DNA of 64,000 bases from assembly GCA_946800325.1 (NCBI GenBank), contig OX326956.1:72613087-72677086 (forward strand), given 5' to 3'. Positions 12,180 through 24,694 of the stretch are shown piece after piece. The first letter of the stretch is position 1; each line of letters opens with the position of its first letter. The stretch is from Luzula sylvatica. Lineage: Eukaryota; Streptophyta; Magnoliopsida; Poales; Juncaceae. A program made the translations under genes and the position numbers. The notes beneath the pieces were generated by a model. That model did not search any database, was not told the DNA's origin, and saw only the letters and a list, made by a program, of their open reading frames with translations.

Positions 12180-15100
12180 TTTTCTTCAATAAAAAGAAAA
12201 TTAGTTTGTGATTTTCTTCAAAAAAATAAAATTAGTTTGTGGTTTTCTTCAAAAAAAGATAATTAGTTTGTGGTTTTCTTCAAAAAAAGAAAAATTAGTT
12301 TGTGGTTTTCTTCAAAAAAAGAAAATTAGTTTGTGGTTTTCATCAAAAAAAGAAAATTAGTTTGTGGTTTTCATCAGAAAAAAAAAATTAGTTTGTGCTT
12401 TTCTTCAAAAAAAAAAAATTAGTTTGTGGTTTTCTTCAAAAAAAGAAAATTAGTTTGTGGTTTTCTTCAAAAAAATAATATTAGTTTGTGGTTTTCTTAA
12501 AAAAAAAGAAAATAAGTTTGTGGTTTTCTTTAAAAAAAGAAAAATTAGTATGTGGTTTTATTCAAAAAAAGAAAATGAGTTTATGGTTTTCTTCAAAAAA
12601 ACCAAAATTAGTTTGTGGTTTTATTCAAAAAAAGAAAATTAGTATGTCGTTTTTTTCAAAAAAATAAAATTAGTTTGTGGTTTTCTTCAAAAAAAGAATA
12701 TTAGTATGTGGTTTTCATCAGAAAAAAAAAATTAGTTTGTGCTTTTCTTCAAAAAAAAAAAATTAGTTTGTGGTTTTCTTCAAAAAAAGAAAATTAGTTT
12801 GTGGTTTTCTTCAAAAAAATAATATTAGTTTGTGGTTTTCTTAAAAAAAAAGAAAATAAGTTTGTGGTTTTCTTTAAAAAAAGAAAAATTAGTATGTGGT
12901 TTTATTCAAAAAAAGAAAATGAGTTTATGGTTTTCTTCAAAAAAACCAAAATTAGTTTGTGGTTTTATTCAAAAAAAGAAAATTAGTATGTCGTTTTTTT
13001 CAAAAAACCAAAATTAGTTTGTGGTTTTCTTCAAAAAAAGAACAATTTGTTTCTGGTTTTGTTCAAAAAAAGAAAAATTAGTTTGTGGTTTTCGTCAAAA
13101 AAATAATATTAGTTTGTGGTTTTCTTAAAAAAAAGATAAATTAGTTTGTGGGTTTCATCAAAAAAATAAAATTAGTTTGTGGTTTTCTTAAAAAAAAAAA
13201 CAAAATTTGTTTGTGGTTTTCTTCAAAAAAAAAAAATTAGTTTGTCGTTTTCTTCAAAAAAAGAAAATTAGTTTGTCATTTTCTTCAAAAAAAGAATATT
13301 AGTTTGTGGTTTTCTTCAAAAAAAGAAAATTAGTTTGTGGTTTTATTCAATAAAAAGAAAATTAGTTTGTGGTTTTCTTCAAAAAAATAAAATTAGTTTG
13401 TGGTTTTCTTCAAAAAAAGATAATTAGTTTGTGGTTTTCTTCAAAAAAAGAAAAATTAGTTTGTGGTTTTATTCAAAAAAAGAAAATTAGTATGTCGTTT
13501 TTTTCAAAAAACCAAAATTAGTTTGTGGTTTTCTTCAAAAAAAGAACAATTTGTTTCTGGTTTTGTTCAAAAAAAGAAAAATTAGTTTGTGGTTTTCGTC
13601 AAAAAAAGAAAATTAGTTTGTGGTTTTCTTAAAAAAAAGATAAATTAGTTTGTGGGTTTCATCAAAAAAATAAAATTAGTTTGTGGTTTTCTTCAAAAAA
13701 AAAACAAAATTTGTTTGTGGTTTTCTTCAAAAAAAAAAAAATTAGTTTGTCGTTTTCTTCAAAAAAAGAAAATTAGTTTGTCATTTTCTTCAAAAAAAGA
13801 ATATTAGTTTGTGGTTTTCTTCAAAAAAAGAAAATTAGTTTGTGGTTTTATTCAATAAAAAGAAAATTAGTTTGTGGTTTTCTTCAAAAAAATAAAATTA
13901 GTTTGTGGTTTTCTTCAAAAAAAGATAATTAGTTTGTGGTTTTATTCAAAAGAAGAAAAATTTGTTTGTGATTTTCTTCAAAAAATAAAATTAGTTTGTG
14001 GTTTTTAGAAGAAAACCACAAAAAAAGAAAATTAGTTTGTTTCAAAAAAAGAAAAATTAGTTTGTGCCTTTCTTCAAAAAAAGAAAATTAGTTTGAGGTT
14101 TTCTTCAAAAAAAGAAAATTAGTTTGTGGTTTTCTTCAAAAAAAGAGAAAATTAGTTTGTGGTTTACTTCAAAAAAAGAAAAATTATTTTCTGGTTTTCT
14201 TCAAAAAAGAAAATTTGTTTGTGGTTTTCTTCAAAAAAAGAAAATTAGTTTGTGGTTTTCTTGAAAAAAAATAAAATTAGTTTGTGTTTTTCTGCAAAAA
14301 AAGAAATATTAGTTTTTTGTTTTCTTCTAAAATAGAAAATCAGTTTTTTTCTTTCAAAAAAGAAAACTTAGTTTGTGGTTTTGTAGAAAAAAATAAAATT
14401 GATATGTTGTTTTCTTCAAAAAAAGAAAATTAGTTTGTGGTTTTCTTCAAAAAAATAATATTAGTTTGTGGTTTTCTTAAAAAAAAAAGAAAATGAGTTT
14501 GTGGTTTTCTTCAAAAAAAGAACAATTAGTATGTGGTTTTATTCAAAAAAAGAAAATGAGTTTGTGGTTTTCTTCAAAAAACCAAAATTAGTTTGTGTCT
14601 TTATTCAAAAAAAGAAAATAAGTATGTCGTTTTCTTCAAAAAAAGAAAATCAGTTTGTGGTTTTCTTCAAAAAAAGAAAATCAGTTTGTGGTTTTCTTCA
14701 AAAAAAGAATATTAGTTTGTGGTTTTCTTCAAAAAAAGAAAAATTAGTTTGTGGTTTTGGTGAAAAAAAAGAAAATTAGTTTGTGGTTTTTTATAAAAAT
14801 AAGAAAATTAGTTTGTGGTTTTCTTCAAAAAAAAAATTAGTTTGCGGTTTTCTTGAAAAAAAGAAAATTAGTTTGTGGTTTTCTTCAAAAAAAAAAAAAA
14901 TTAATATTGTGTTTTCTTCAAAAAAAGAAAAATTAGTATGTGGTTTACTTCAAAAAAGGAAAAATTCGTTTGTGGTTTTCTTCAAAAAAAGAAAATTAGT
15001 TTGTGGTTTTCTTCAAAAAAAGAAAAATTAGTTTGTGCTTTTCTTCAAAAAAAGAAAATTAGTTTGTGGTTTTCTTCAAAAAGAAAATTAGTTTGTGGTC

Positions 15101-18100
15101 TTCTTCAAAAAAAGAGAAAATTAGTTTGTGGTTCTCTTCAAAAAAAGAAAAATTATTTTCTGGTTTTCTTCAAAAAAGAAAATTTGTTTGTGGTTTTCTT
15201 CAAAAAAACCAAAATTATTTTGTGGTCTTCTTCAAAACAATTATATTAGTTTGTCATTTTCTTTAAAAAAATAAAATTAGTTTGTGGTTTTCTTCAAAAA
15301 AAGAAAAATTAGTATGTGGTTTTCTTCGAAAAAAGAAAAATTCGTTTGTGGTTTTCTTAAAAAAAAGAAAATTAGTTTGTTGTTTTGTTCAAAAAAATAA
15401 TATTAGTTTGTGTTTTTCTTCAAAAAAGAAAATTAGTTTGTGGTTTTCTTCAAAAAAAGAAAAAATAGTTTGTGGTTTTCTACAACAAAAAAAAATTTGT
15501 TTGTGGTTTTCTTCAAGAAAAGAAAATTAGTTTGTGGTTTTCGTCAAAAAAAGAACAATTTGTTTGTGGTTTTCTTCAAAAAATGAAAATTAGTTTGTGG
15601 TTTTCTTCAAAAAAATAATATTAGTTTGTGGTTTTCTTCAAAAAAAGATAAATTAGTTTGTGGTTTTCATCAAAAAAATAAAATTAGTTTGTGGTTTTCT
15701 TCAAAAAAAACAAAATTAGTTTGTGGTTTTCTTCAAAAAAAGAAAATTAGTTTGTCGTTTTCTTCAAAAAAAGAATATTAGTTTGTGGTTTTCTTCAAAA
15801 AAAGAAAATTAGTTTGTGGTTTTCTTCAATAAAAAGAAAATTAGTTTGTGATTTTCTTCAAAAAAATAAAATTAGTTTGTGGTTTTCTTCAAAAAAAGAT
15901 AATTAGTTTGTGGTTTTCTTCAAAAAAAGATAATTAGTTTGTGGTTTTCTTCAAAAAAAGAAAATTAGTTTGTGGTTTTCATCAAAAAAAGAAAATTAGT
16001 TTGTGGTTTTCTTCAAAAAAAAAAAATTAGTTTGTGCTTTTCTTCAAAAAAAAAAAATTAGTTTGTGGTTTTCTTCAAAAAAAGAAAATTAGTTTGTGGT
16101 TTTCTTCAAAAAAATAATATTAGTTTGTGGTTTTCTTAAAAAAAAAGAAAATAAGTTTGTGGTTTTCTTTAAAAAAAGAAAAATTAGTATGTGGTTTTAT
16201 TCAAAAAAAGAAAATGAGTTTATGGTTTTCTTCAAAAAAACCAAAATTAGTTTGTGGTTTTATTCAAAAAAAGAAAATTAGTATGTCGTTTTTTTCAAAA
16301 AAATAAAATTAGTTTGTGGTTTTCTTCAAAAAAAGAATATTAGTATGTGGTTTTCATCAGAAAAAAAAAATTAGTTTGTGCTTTTCTTCAAAAAAAAAAA
16401 ATTAGTTTGTGGTTTTCTTCAAAAAAAGAAAATTAGTTTGTGGTTTTCTTCAAAAAAATAATATTAGTTTGTGGTTTTCTTAAAAAAAAAGAAAATAAGT
16501 TTGTGGTTTTCTTTAAAAAAAGAAAAATTAGTATGTTGTTTTATTCAAAAAAAGAAAAGGAGTTTATGGTTTTCTTCAAAAAAACCAAAATTAGTTTGTG
16601 GTTTTATTCAAAAAAAGAAAATTAGTATGTCGTTTTTTTCAAAAAACCAAAATTAGTTTGTGGTTTTCTTCAAAAAAAGAACAATTTGTTTCTGGTTTTG
16701 TTCAAAAAAAGAAAAATTAGTTTGTGGTTTTCGTCAAAAAAATAATATTAGTTTGTGGTTTTCTTAAAAAAAAGATAAATTAGTTTGTGGGTTTCATCAA
16801 AAAAATAAAATTAGTTTGTGGTTTTCTTCAAAAAAAAAACAAAATTTGTTTGTGGTTTTCTTCAAAAAAAAAAAAATTAGTTTGTCGTTTTCTTCAAAAA
16901 AAGAAAATTAGTTTGTCGTTTTCTTCAAAAAAAGAATATTAGTTTGTGGTTTTCTTCAAAAAAAGAAAATTAGTTTGTGGTTTTATTCAATAAAAAGAAA
17001 ATTAGTTTTTGGTTTTCTTCAAAAAAATAAAATTAGTTTGTGGTTTTCTTCAAAAAAAGATAATTAGTTTGTGGTTTTCTTCAAAAAAAGAAAAATTAGT
17101 TTGTGGTTTTATTCAAAAAAAGAAAATTAGTATGTCGTTTTTTTCAAAAAACCAAAATTAGTTTGTGGTTTTCTTCAAAAAAAGAACAATTTGTTTCTGG
17201 TTTTGTTCAAAAAAAGAAAAATTAGTTTGTGGTTTTCGTCAAAAAAATAATATTAGTTTGTGGTTTTCTTAAAAAAAAGAAAAATTAGTTTGTGGGTTTC
17301 ATCAAAAAAATAAAATTAGTTTGTGGTTTTCTTCAAAAAAAAAACAAAATTTGTTTGTGGTTTTCTTCAAAAAAAAAAAAATTAGTTTGTCGTTTTCTTC
17401 AAAAAAAGAAAATTAGTTTGTCATTTTCTTCAAAAAAAGAATATTAGTTTGTGGTTTTCTTCAAAAAAAGAAAATTAGTTTGTGGTTTTATTCAATAAAA
17501 AGAAAATTAGTTTGTGGTTTTCTTCAAAAAAATAAAATTAGTTTGTGGTTTTCTTCAAAAAAAGATAATTAGTTTGTGGTTTTATTCAAAAGAAGAAAAA
17601 TTTGTTTGTGATTTTCTTCAAAAAATAAAATTAGTTTGTGGTTTTTAGAAGAAAACCACAAAAAAAGAAAATTAGTTTGTTTCAAAAAAAGAAAAATTAG
17701 TTTGTGCCTTTCTTCAAAAAAAGAAAATTAGTTTGAGGTTTTCTTCAAAAAAAGAAAATTAGTTTGTGGTTTTCTTCAAAAAAAGAGAAAATTAGTTTGT
17801 GGTTTTCTTCAAAAAAAGAAAAATTATTTTCTGGTTTTCTTCAAAAAAGAAAATTTGTTTGTGGTTTTCTTCAAAAAAAGAAAATTAGTTTGTGGTTTTC
17901 TTGAAAAAAAATAAAATTAGTTTGTGTTTTTCTGCAAAAAAAGAAATATTAGTTTTTTGTTTTCTTCTAAAATAGAAAATCAGTTTTTTTCTTTCAAAAA
18001 AGAAAACTTAGTTTGTGGTTTTGTAGAAAAAAATAAAATTGATATGTTGTTTTCTTCAAAAAAAGAAAATTAGTTTGTGGTTTTCTTCAAAAAAATAATA

Positions 18101-19460
18101 TTAGTTTGTGGTTTTCTTAAAAAAAAAAGAAAATGAGTTTGTGGTTTTCTTCAAAAAAAGAACAATTAGTATGTGGTTTTATTCAAAAAAAGAAAATGAG
18201 TTTGTGGTTTTCTTCAAAAAACCAAAATTAGTTTGTGTCTTTATTCAAAAAAAGAAAATAAGTATGTCGTTTTCTTCAAAAAAAGAAAATCAGTTTGTGG
18301 TTTTCTTCAAAAAAAGAAAATCAGTTTGTGGTTTTCTTCAAAAAAAGAATATTAGTTTGTGGTTTTCTTCAAAAAAAGAAAAATTAGTTTGTGGTTTTGG
18401 TGAAAAAAAAGAAAATTAGTTTGTGGTTTTTTATAAAAATAAGAAAATTAGTTTGTGGTTTTCTTCAAAAAAAAAATTAGTTTGCGGTTTTCTTGAAAAA
18501 AAGAAAATTAGTTTGTGGTTTTCTTCAAAAAAAAAAAAAATTAATATTGTGTTTTCTTCAAAAAAAGAAAAATTAGTATGTGGTTTACTTCAAAAAAGGA
18601 AAAATTCGTTTGTGGTTTTCTTCAAAAAAAGAAAATTAGTTTGTGGTTTTCTTCAAAAAAAGAAAAATTAGTTTGTGCTTTTCTTCAAAAAAAGAAAATT
18701 AGTTTGTGGTTTTCTTCAAAAAGAAAATTAGGTTGTGGTCTTCTTCAAAAAAAGAGAAAATTAGTTTGTGGTTTTCTTCAAAAAAAGAAAAATTATTTTC
18801 TGGTTTTCTTCAAAAAAGAAAATTTGTTTGTGGTTTTCTTCAAAAAAACCAAAATTATTTTGTGGTCTTCTTCAAAAAAATTATATTAGTTTGTCATTTT
18901 CTTTAAAAAAATAAAATTAGTTTGTGGTTTTCTTCAAAAAAAGAAAAATTAGTATGTGGTTTTCTTCGAAAAAAGAAAAATTCGTTTGTGGTTTTCTTAA
19001 AAAAAAGAAAATTAGTTTGTTGTTTTGTTCAAAAAAATAATATTAGTTTGTGTTTTTCTTCAAAAAAGAAAATTAGTTTGTGGTTTTCTTCAAAAAAAGA
19101 AAAAATAGTTTGTGGTTTTCTACAACAAAAAAAAATATGTTTGTGGTTTTCTTCAAGAAAAGAAAATTAGTTTGTGGTTTTCGTCAAAAAAAGAACAATT
19201 TGTTTGTGGTTTTCTTCAAAAAATGAAAATTAGTTTGTGGTTTTCTTCAAAAAAATAATATTAGTTTGTGGTTTTCTTCAAAAAAAGATAAATTAGTTTG
19301 TGGTTTTCATCAAAAAAATAAAATTAGTTTGTGGTTTTCTTCACAAAAAACAAAATTAGTTTGTGGTTTTCTTCAAAAAAAGAAAATTAGTTTGTCGTTT
19401 TCTTCAAAAAAAGAAAATTAGTTTGTCGTTTTCTTCAAAAAAAGAATATTAGTTTGTGGT
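12180..19460 (+). repeat. Higher-order repeat family 2 (3.64 kb, two tandem copies)
   Basis: Long stretches match at an offset of 3,640 bp: the hairpin at 13,995 and 17,635, and unit series starting 14,468/18,108, 14,783/18,423, 14,938/18,578 and 15,282/18,922. Copy 1 runs from about 12,180 to 15,819 and copy 2 from about 15,820 to 19,460. Each copy contains a local 344-bp (11-unit) duplication (12,457/12,801 and 16,096/16,440). Shared rare variants, such as the CAGTTTTTTTCTTTC unit at 14,341 and 17,981, show that the whole block was copied recently rather than unit by unit. Confidence 0.85.
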
Positions 19461-22400
19461 TTTCTTCAAAAAAATAAAATTAGTTTGTGGTTTTCTTCAA
19501 AAAAAGATAATTAGTTTGTGGTTTTCTTCAAAAAAAGAAAAATTAGTTTGTGGTTTTCTTCAAAAAAAGAAAATTAGTTTGTGGTTTTCTTCAAAAAAAG
19601 AAAATTAGTTTGTGGTTTTCATCAGAAAAAAAAAATTAGTTTGTGCTTTTCTTAAAAAAAAAGAAAATTATTTTGTTGTTTTCTTCAAAAAAAGAAAATT
19701 AGTTTGTGGTTTTCTTCAAAAAAATAATATTAGTTTGTGGTTTTCTTAAAAAAAAAGAAAATAAGTTTGTGGTTTTCTTTAAAAAAAGAAAAATTAGTAT
19801 GTGGTTTTATTCCAAAAAAGAAAATGAGTTTATGGTTTTCTTCAAAAAAACCAAAATTAGTTTGTGGTTTTATTCAAAAAAAGAAAATTAGTATGTCGTT
19901 TTTTTCAAAAAAATAAAATAAGTTTGTGGTTTTCTTCAAAAAAAGGATATTAGTATGTGGTTTTCTTCAAAAAATGAAAAATTAGTTTGTGGTTTTCTTC
20001 TAAAAAAGAATATTCGTTTGTGGTTTTCTTCAAAAAACCAAAATTAGTTTGTGGTTTTCTTCAAAAAAAGAACAATTTGTTTGTGGTTTTCTTCAAAAAA
20101 AGAAAATTAGTTTGTGGTTTTCGTCAAAAAAATAATATTATTTTGTGGTTTTCTTAAAAAAAAGATAAATTAGTTTGTGGGTTTCATCAAAAAAATAAAA
20201 TTAGTTTGTGGTTTTCTTCAAAAAAAAACAAAATTTGTTTGTGGTTTTCTTCAAAAAAAAAAAATTAGTTTGTCGTTTTCTTCAAAAAAAGAAAATTAGT
20301 TTGTCATTCTCTTCAAAAAAAGAATATTAGTTTGTGGTTTTCTTCAAAAAAAGAAAATTAGTTTGTGGTTTTCTTCAATAAAAAGAAAATTAGTTTGTGG
20401 TTTTCTTCAAAAAAATAAAATTAGTTTGTGGTTTTCTTCAAAAAAAGATAATTAGTTTGTGGTTTTCTTCAAAAAGAAAATTAGTTTGTGGTCTTCTTCA
20501 AAAAAAGAGAAAATTAGTTTGTGGTTTTCTTCAAAAAAAGAAAAATTATTTTCTGGTTTTCTTCAAAAAAGAAAATTTGTTTGTGGTTTTCTTCAAAAAA
20601 ACCAAAATTATTTTGTGGTCTTCTTCAAAAAAATTATATTAGTTTGTTGTTTTCTTTAAAAAAATAAAATTAGTTTGTGGTTTTCTTCAAAAAAAGAAAA
20701 ATTAGTATGTGGTTTTCTTCAAAAAAAGAAAAATTCGTTTGTGGTTTTCTTAAAAAAAAGAAAATTAGTTTGTTGTTTTGTTCAAAAAAATAATATTAGT
20801 TTGTGTTTTTCTTCAAAAAAGAAAATTAGTTTGTGGTTTTCTTCAAAAAAAGAAAAAATAGTTTGTGGTTTTCTACAACAAAAAAAAATTTGTTTGTGGT
20901 TTTCTTCAAGAAAAGAAAATTAGTTTGTGGTTTTCGTCAAAAAAAGAACAATTTGTTTGTGGTTTTCTTCAAAAAATGAAAATTAGTTTGTGGTTTTCTT
21001 CAGAAAAATAATATTAGTTTGTGGTTTTCTTCAAAAAAAGATAAATTAGTTTGTGGTTTTCATCAAAAAAATAAAATTAGTTTGTGGTTTTCTTCAAAAA
21101 AAACAAAATTAGTTTGTGGTTTTCTTCAAAAAAAGAAAATTAGTTTGTCGTTTTCTTCAAAAAAAGAAAATTAGTTTGTCGTTTTCTTCAAAAAAAGAAT
21201 ATTAGTTTGTGGTTTTCTTCAAAAAAAGAAAATTAGTTTGTGGTTTTCTTCAATAAAAAGAAAATTAGTTTGTGATTTTCTTCAAAAAAATAAAATTAGT
21301 TTGTGGTTTTCTTCAAAAAAAGATAATTAGTTTGTGGTTTTCTTCAAAAAAAGAAAAATTAGTTTGTGGTTTTCTTCAAAAAAAGAAAATTAGTTTGTGG
21401 TTTTCTTCAAAAAAAGAAAATTAGTTTGTGGTTTTCATCAGAAAAAAAAAATTAGTTTGTGCTTTTCTTAAAAAAAAAGAAAATTATTTTGTTGTTTTCT
21501 TCAAAAAAAGAAAATTAGTTTGTGGTTTTCTTCAAAAAAATAATATTAGTTTGTGGTTTTCTTAAAAAAAAAGAAAATAAGTTTGTGGTTTTCTTTAAAA
21601 AAAGAAAAATTAGTATGTGGTTTTATTCAAAAAAAGAAAATGAGTTTATGGTTTTCTTCAAAAAAACCAAAATTAGTTTGTGGTTTTATTCAAAAAAAGA
21701 AAATTAGTATGTCGTTTTTTTCAAAAAAATAAAATAAGTTTGTGGTTTTCTTCAAAAAAAGGATATTAGTATGTGGTTTGCTTCAAAAAATGAAAAATTA
21801 GTTTGTGGTTTTCTTCTAAAAAAGAATATTCGTTCGTGGTTTTCTTCAAAAAACCAAAATTAGTTTGTGGTTTTCTTCAAAAAAAGAACAATTTGTTTGT
21901 GGTTTTCTTCAAAAAAAGAAAAATTAGTTTGTGGTTTTCGTCAAAAAAATAATATTATTTTGTGGTTTTCTTAAATAAAAGATAAATTAGTTTGTGGGTT
22001 TCATCCAAAAACTAAAATTAGTTTGTGGTTTTCTTCAAAAAAAAACAAAATTTGTTTGTGGTTTTCTTCAAAAAAAAAAAATTAGTTTGTCGTTTTCTTC
22101 AAAAAAAGAAAATTAGTTTGTCATTCTCTTCAAAAAAAGAATATTAGTTTGTGATTTTCTTCAAAAAAAGAAAATTAGTTTGTGGTTTTCTTCAATAAAA
22201 AGAAAATTAGTTTGTGGTTTTCTTCAAAAAAATAAAATTAGTTTGTGGTTTTCTTCAAAAAAAGATAATTAGTTTGTGGTTTTATTCAAAAAAAGAAAAA
22301 TTAGTTTGTGGTTTTTTCTTCAAAAAAAAAAATTAGTTTGTGGTTTTTAGAAGAAAACCACAAAAAAAGAAAATTAGTTTGTTTCAAAAAAAGAAAAATT

Positions 22401-22620
22401 ATTTTGTGCCTTTCTTCAAAAAAAGAAAATTAGTTTGAGGTTTTCTTCAAAAAAAGAAAATTAGTTTGTGGTTTTCTTCAAAAAAAGAGAAAATTAGTTT
22501 GTGGTTTTCTTCAAAAAAGGAAAAATTATTTTCTGGTTTTCTTCAAAAAAGAAAATTTGTTTGTGGTTTTCTTCAAAAAAAGAAAATTAGTTTGTGGTTT
22601 TCTTCAAAAAAAAATAAAAT
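19460..22620 (+). repeat. Shortened further copies of higher-order repeat family 2
   Basis: The 18,922 unit series recurs at 20,675 (offset 1,753) and the 19,706 series at 21,522 (offset 1,816). The block is therefore a family 2 copy lacking about 1.8-1.9 kb of the 3.64-kb unit. The hairpin variant appears once more at 22,337. This looks like an internal deletion by unequal exchange within the array. From about 22,600 to 22,900 the units are more diverged (GTTTGTTTCTTTC, AATAATAATTTG forms) and I cannot place them in a family. Confidence 0.7.
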
Positions 22621-24495
22621 TAGTTTGTAGTTTTCTTCAAAAAAAGAAAAATTAGTTTTTTGTTTTCTTCTAAAAAAGAAAATGAGTTTGTTTCTTTCAA
22701 AAAAAAAAACTTAGTTTGTGGTTTTGTTGAAAAAAATAAAATTAGTCTGTTGTTTTCTTCAAAAAAAGAAAAATTAATTTGTGATTTTCTTCCAAAAAAG
22801 AAAATTTATTATGTGGTTTTCTTCAAAAAAAATAATAATTTGTTTGTGGTTTTCTTCAAAAAAAGAAAATTAGTATGACGTTTTCTTCAAAAAAAAGAAA
22901 ATTAATTTGTGGTTTTCTTCAAAAACAGAAAATTAGTTTGTGGTTTTCATAAAAAAAAAAAAAATTAGTTTGTGCTTTTCTTCAAAAAAAGAAAATTAGT
23001 TTGTGGTTTTCTTCAAAAAAAGAAAATTAGTTTGTGGTTTTCTTCAAAAAAATAATATTAGTTTGTGGTTTTCTTAAAAAAAAAAGAAAATGAGTTTGTG
23101 GTTTTCTTCAAAAAAAGAAAAATTAGTATGTGGTTTTATTCAAAAAAAGAAAAGAGTTTGTGGTTTTCTTCAAAAAAACCAAAATTAGTTTGTGGTTTTT
23201 AGAAGAAAACCACAAAAAAAGAAAATTAGTTTGTTTCAAAAATATAAAAATTAGTTTGTGCTTTTCTTCAAAAAAAGAAAATTAGTTTGAGGTTTTCTTC
23301 AAAAAAAGAAAATTTGTTTGTGGTTTTCTTCAAAAAAAGAGAAAATTAGTTTGTGGTTTTCATCAAAAAAAGAAAAATTATTTTCTGGTTTTCTTCAAAA
23401 AAGAAAATTTGTTTGTGGTTTTCTTCAAAAAAAGAAAAATTAGTTTGTGGTTATCTTCAAAAAAAATAAAATTAGTTTGTGGTTTTCTTCAAAAAAAGAA
23501 AAATTAGTTTTTTGTTTTCTTCTAAAATAGAAAATCAGTTTTTTTCTTTCGAAAAAGAAAACTTAGTTTGTGGTTTTGTAGAAAAAAATAAAATTAGTAT
23601 GTTGTTTTCTTCAAAAAAAGAAAATTAGTTTGTGGTTTTCTTCAAAAAAATAATATAAGTTTGTGGTTTTCTTAAAAAAAAAGAAAATGAGTTTGTGGTT
23701 TTCTTCAAAAAAAGAAAAATTAGTATGTGGTTTTATTCAAAAAAAGAAAATGAGTTTGTGGTTTTCTTCAAAAAACTAAAATTAGTTTGTGTCTTTATTC
23801 AAAAAAAGAAAAATTAGTTTGTCGTTTTCTTCAAAAAAAAGAAAATCAGTTTGTGGTTTTCTTCAAAAAAAGAATATTAGTTTGTGGTTTTCTTCAAAAA
23901 AAGAAAAATTAGTCTGTGGTTTTCTTCTAAAAAAGAAAACTTAGTTTGTGGTTTTGGTGAAAAAAAAGAAAATTAGTTTGTGGTTTTTTATAAAAATAAG
24001 AAAATTAGTTTGTGGTTTTCTTCAAAAAAAAAATTAGTTTGCGGATTTCTTCAAAAAAAAAAAATTAGTTTGTGGTTTTCTTAAAAAAAAAAAAAAATTA
24101 ATATTGTGTTTTCTTCAAAAAAAGAAAAATTAGTATGTGGTTTACTTCAAAAAAGGAAAAATTCGTTTGTGGTTTTCTTCAAAAAAAGAAAAATTATTTT
24201 GTGGTTTTCTTCAAAAAAAGAAAATTAGTTCGTGGTTTTCTTCAAAAAAATAAAATTAGTTTGTGGTTTTCTTAAAAAAAAAAGAAAATTCGTTTGTGGT
24301 TTTCTTCAAAAAAAGAAAATTAGTTTTTTGTTTTCTTCAAAAAAATGAAAAATTAGTTTGTGGTTTACTTAAAAAAAAATAAAATTAGTTTGTGGTTTTC
24401 TTCAAAAAAAAGAAAATTAGTTTGTGGTTTTCTTCAAAAAAAGAAAATTTCGTTTGTGGTTTTCTTCAAAAAAAAATATTAATTTGTGGTTTTGT

Positions 24496-24508
24496 CCAAA
24501 GAAAGAAA
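24496..24508 (+). repeat. Target-site duplication, copy at SINE 3' end
   Basis: CCAAAGAAAGAAA lies directly against the SINE's terminal A-tract (seen as T11 on the + strand). It is identical to the copy at the other end of the element. The sequence is part of a variant 31-bp unit, so the target was the satellite itself. Confidence 0.9.
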
Positions 24509-24650
24509 TTTTTTTTTTTGAGTAAATTCGGAGAGGGCTCAAAGTCCCCCTTCCAAACACAATCTCTTTTTTTTTTTTTATTACAAACCCGTAGGCCACA
24601 CACTCTATTCACTCATTTAACATTTAATTTATAATCCAGTGTCCCCGTCG

Positions 24651-24661
24651 GGAATCGAACC
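24651..24661 (-). promoter_or_regulatory. Pol III B box of the SINE
   Basis: The minus strand reads GGTTCGATTCC, fitting GGTTCGANNCC at every fixed position. It corresponds to the T-loop of the ancestral tRNA and is the binding site for TFIIIC in internal pol III promoters. Confidence 0.85.
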
Positions 24662-24673
24662 CCACACCTCTCG

Positions 24674-24685
24674 CTCCCTAGCCAA
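24674..24685 (-). promoter_or_regulatory. Degenerate pol III A box of the SINE
   Basis: The minus strand reads TTGGCTAGGGAG. TGGC fits the start of the A-box consensus (TRGCNNAGYNGG) but the later positions do not. Its place just upstream of the B box supports the assignment; the match alone would not. Confidence 0.5.
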
Positions 24686-24694
24686 GCGGTGTGA

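Larger units (their letters stand above)
1..24495 (+). repeat. 31-bp AT-rich minisatellite array, left part
   Basis: Head-to-tail tandem array. GTGGTTTTCTTC recurs about every 31 bp (for example it begins at 4701 and again at 4732). The commonest unit reads GTGGTTTTCTTC, A7, GAAAATTAG, TTT, with 7 G/C in 31 bases. Units vary at fixed places: GTGG to GTCG, GTCA, GTGC or GTTG; TTCTTC to TTATTC, TTCGTC or TTCATC; and A-tract length, including AAACC, AATAATATTAG and GAACAATTTG forms. No unique sequence interrupts this stretch and every unit points the same way. Open frames exist on the + strand only because most unit junctions lack a stop in two of three frames. The array continues beyond the left edge. 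The repeat assignment is certain; I do not recognise the family by name. Confidence 0.97.
24509..24694 (-). mobile_element. tRNA-derived SINE (non-autonomous retroposon)
   Basis: This is the only non-satellite sequence in the first 40 kb. Read on the minus strand it begins with TCACACCGCTTGGC and contains a degenerate A box, then GGTTCGATTCC, a perfect match to the pol III B-box consensus. An AT-rich body follows, then an internal A-tract (24,567-24,579), about 46 nt of mixed sequence and a terminal A11 (24,509-24,519). It is flanked by a 13-bp direct repeat. Length (186 bp), tRNA-like head, A-rich tail and duplication are the hallmarks of a SINE mobilised by a LINE in trans. The A and B boxes are only about 12 nt apart, closer than in a tRNA gene. 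I cannot assign a named family. It encodes no protein and interrupts no gene. Confidence 0.88.

Noticed and set aside
24392..24634. 80-codon + strand frame and 60-codon minus frame (24,417-24,599) across the SINE
   Set aside because: Both run from satellite into the non-coding SINE and have no recognisable protein feature.
24640..24694. A functional tRNA gene on the minus strand
   Set aside because: The B box is perfect but the A and B boxes are too close, no anticodon arm or closing acceptor stem can be formed, and the sequence continues into a SINE body with A-tail and target-site duplication.
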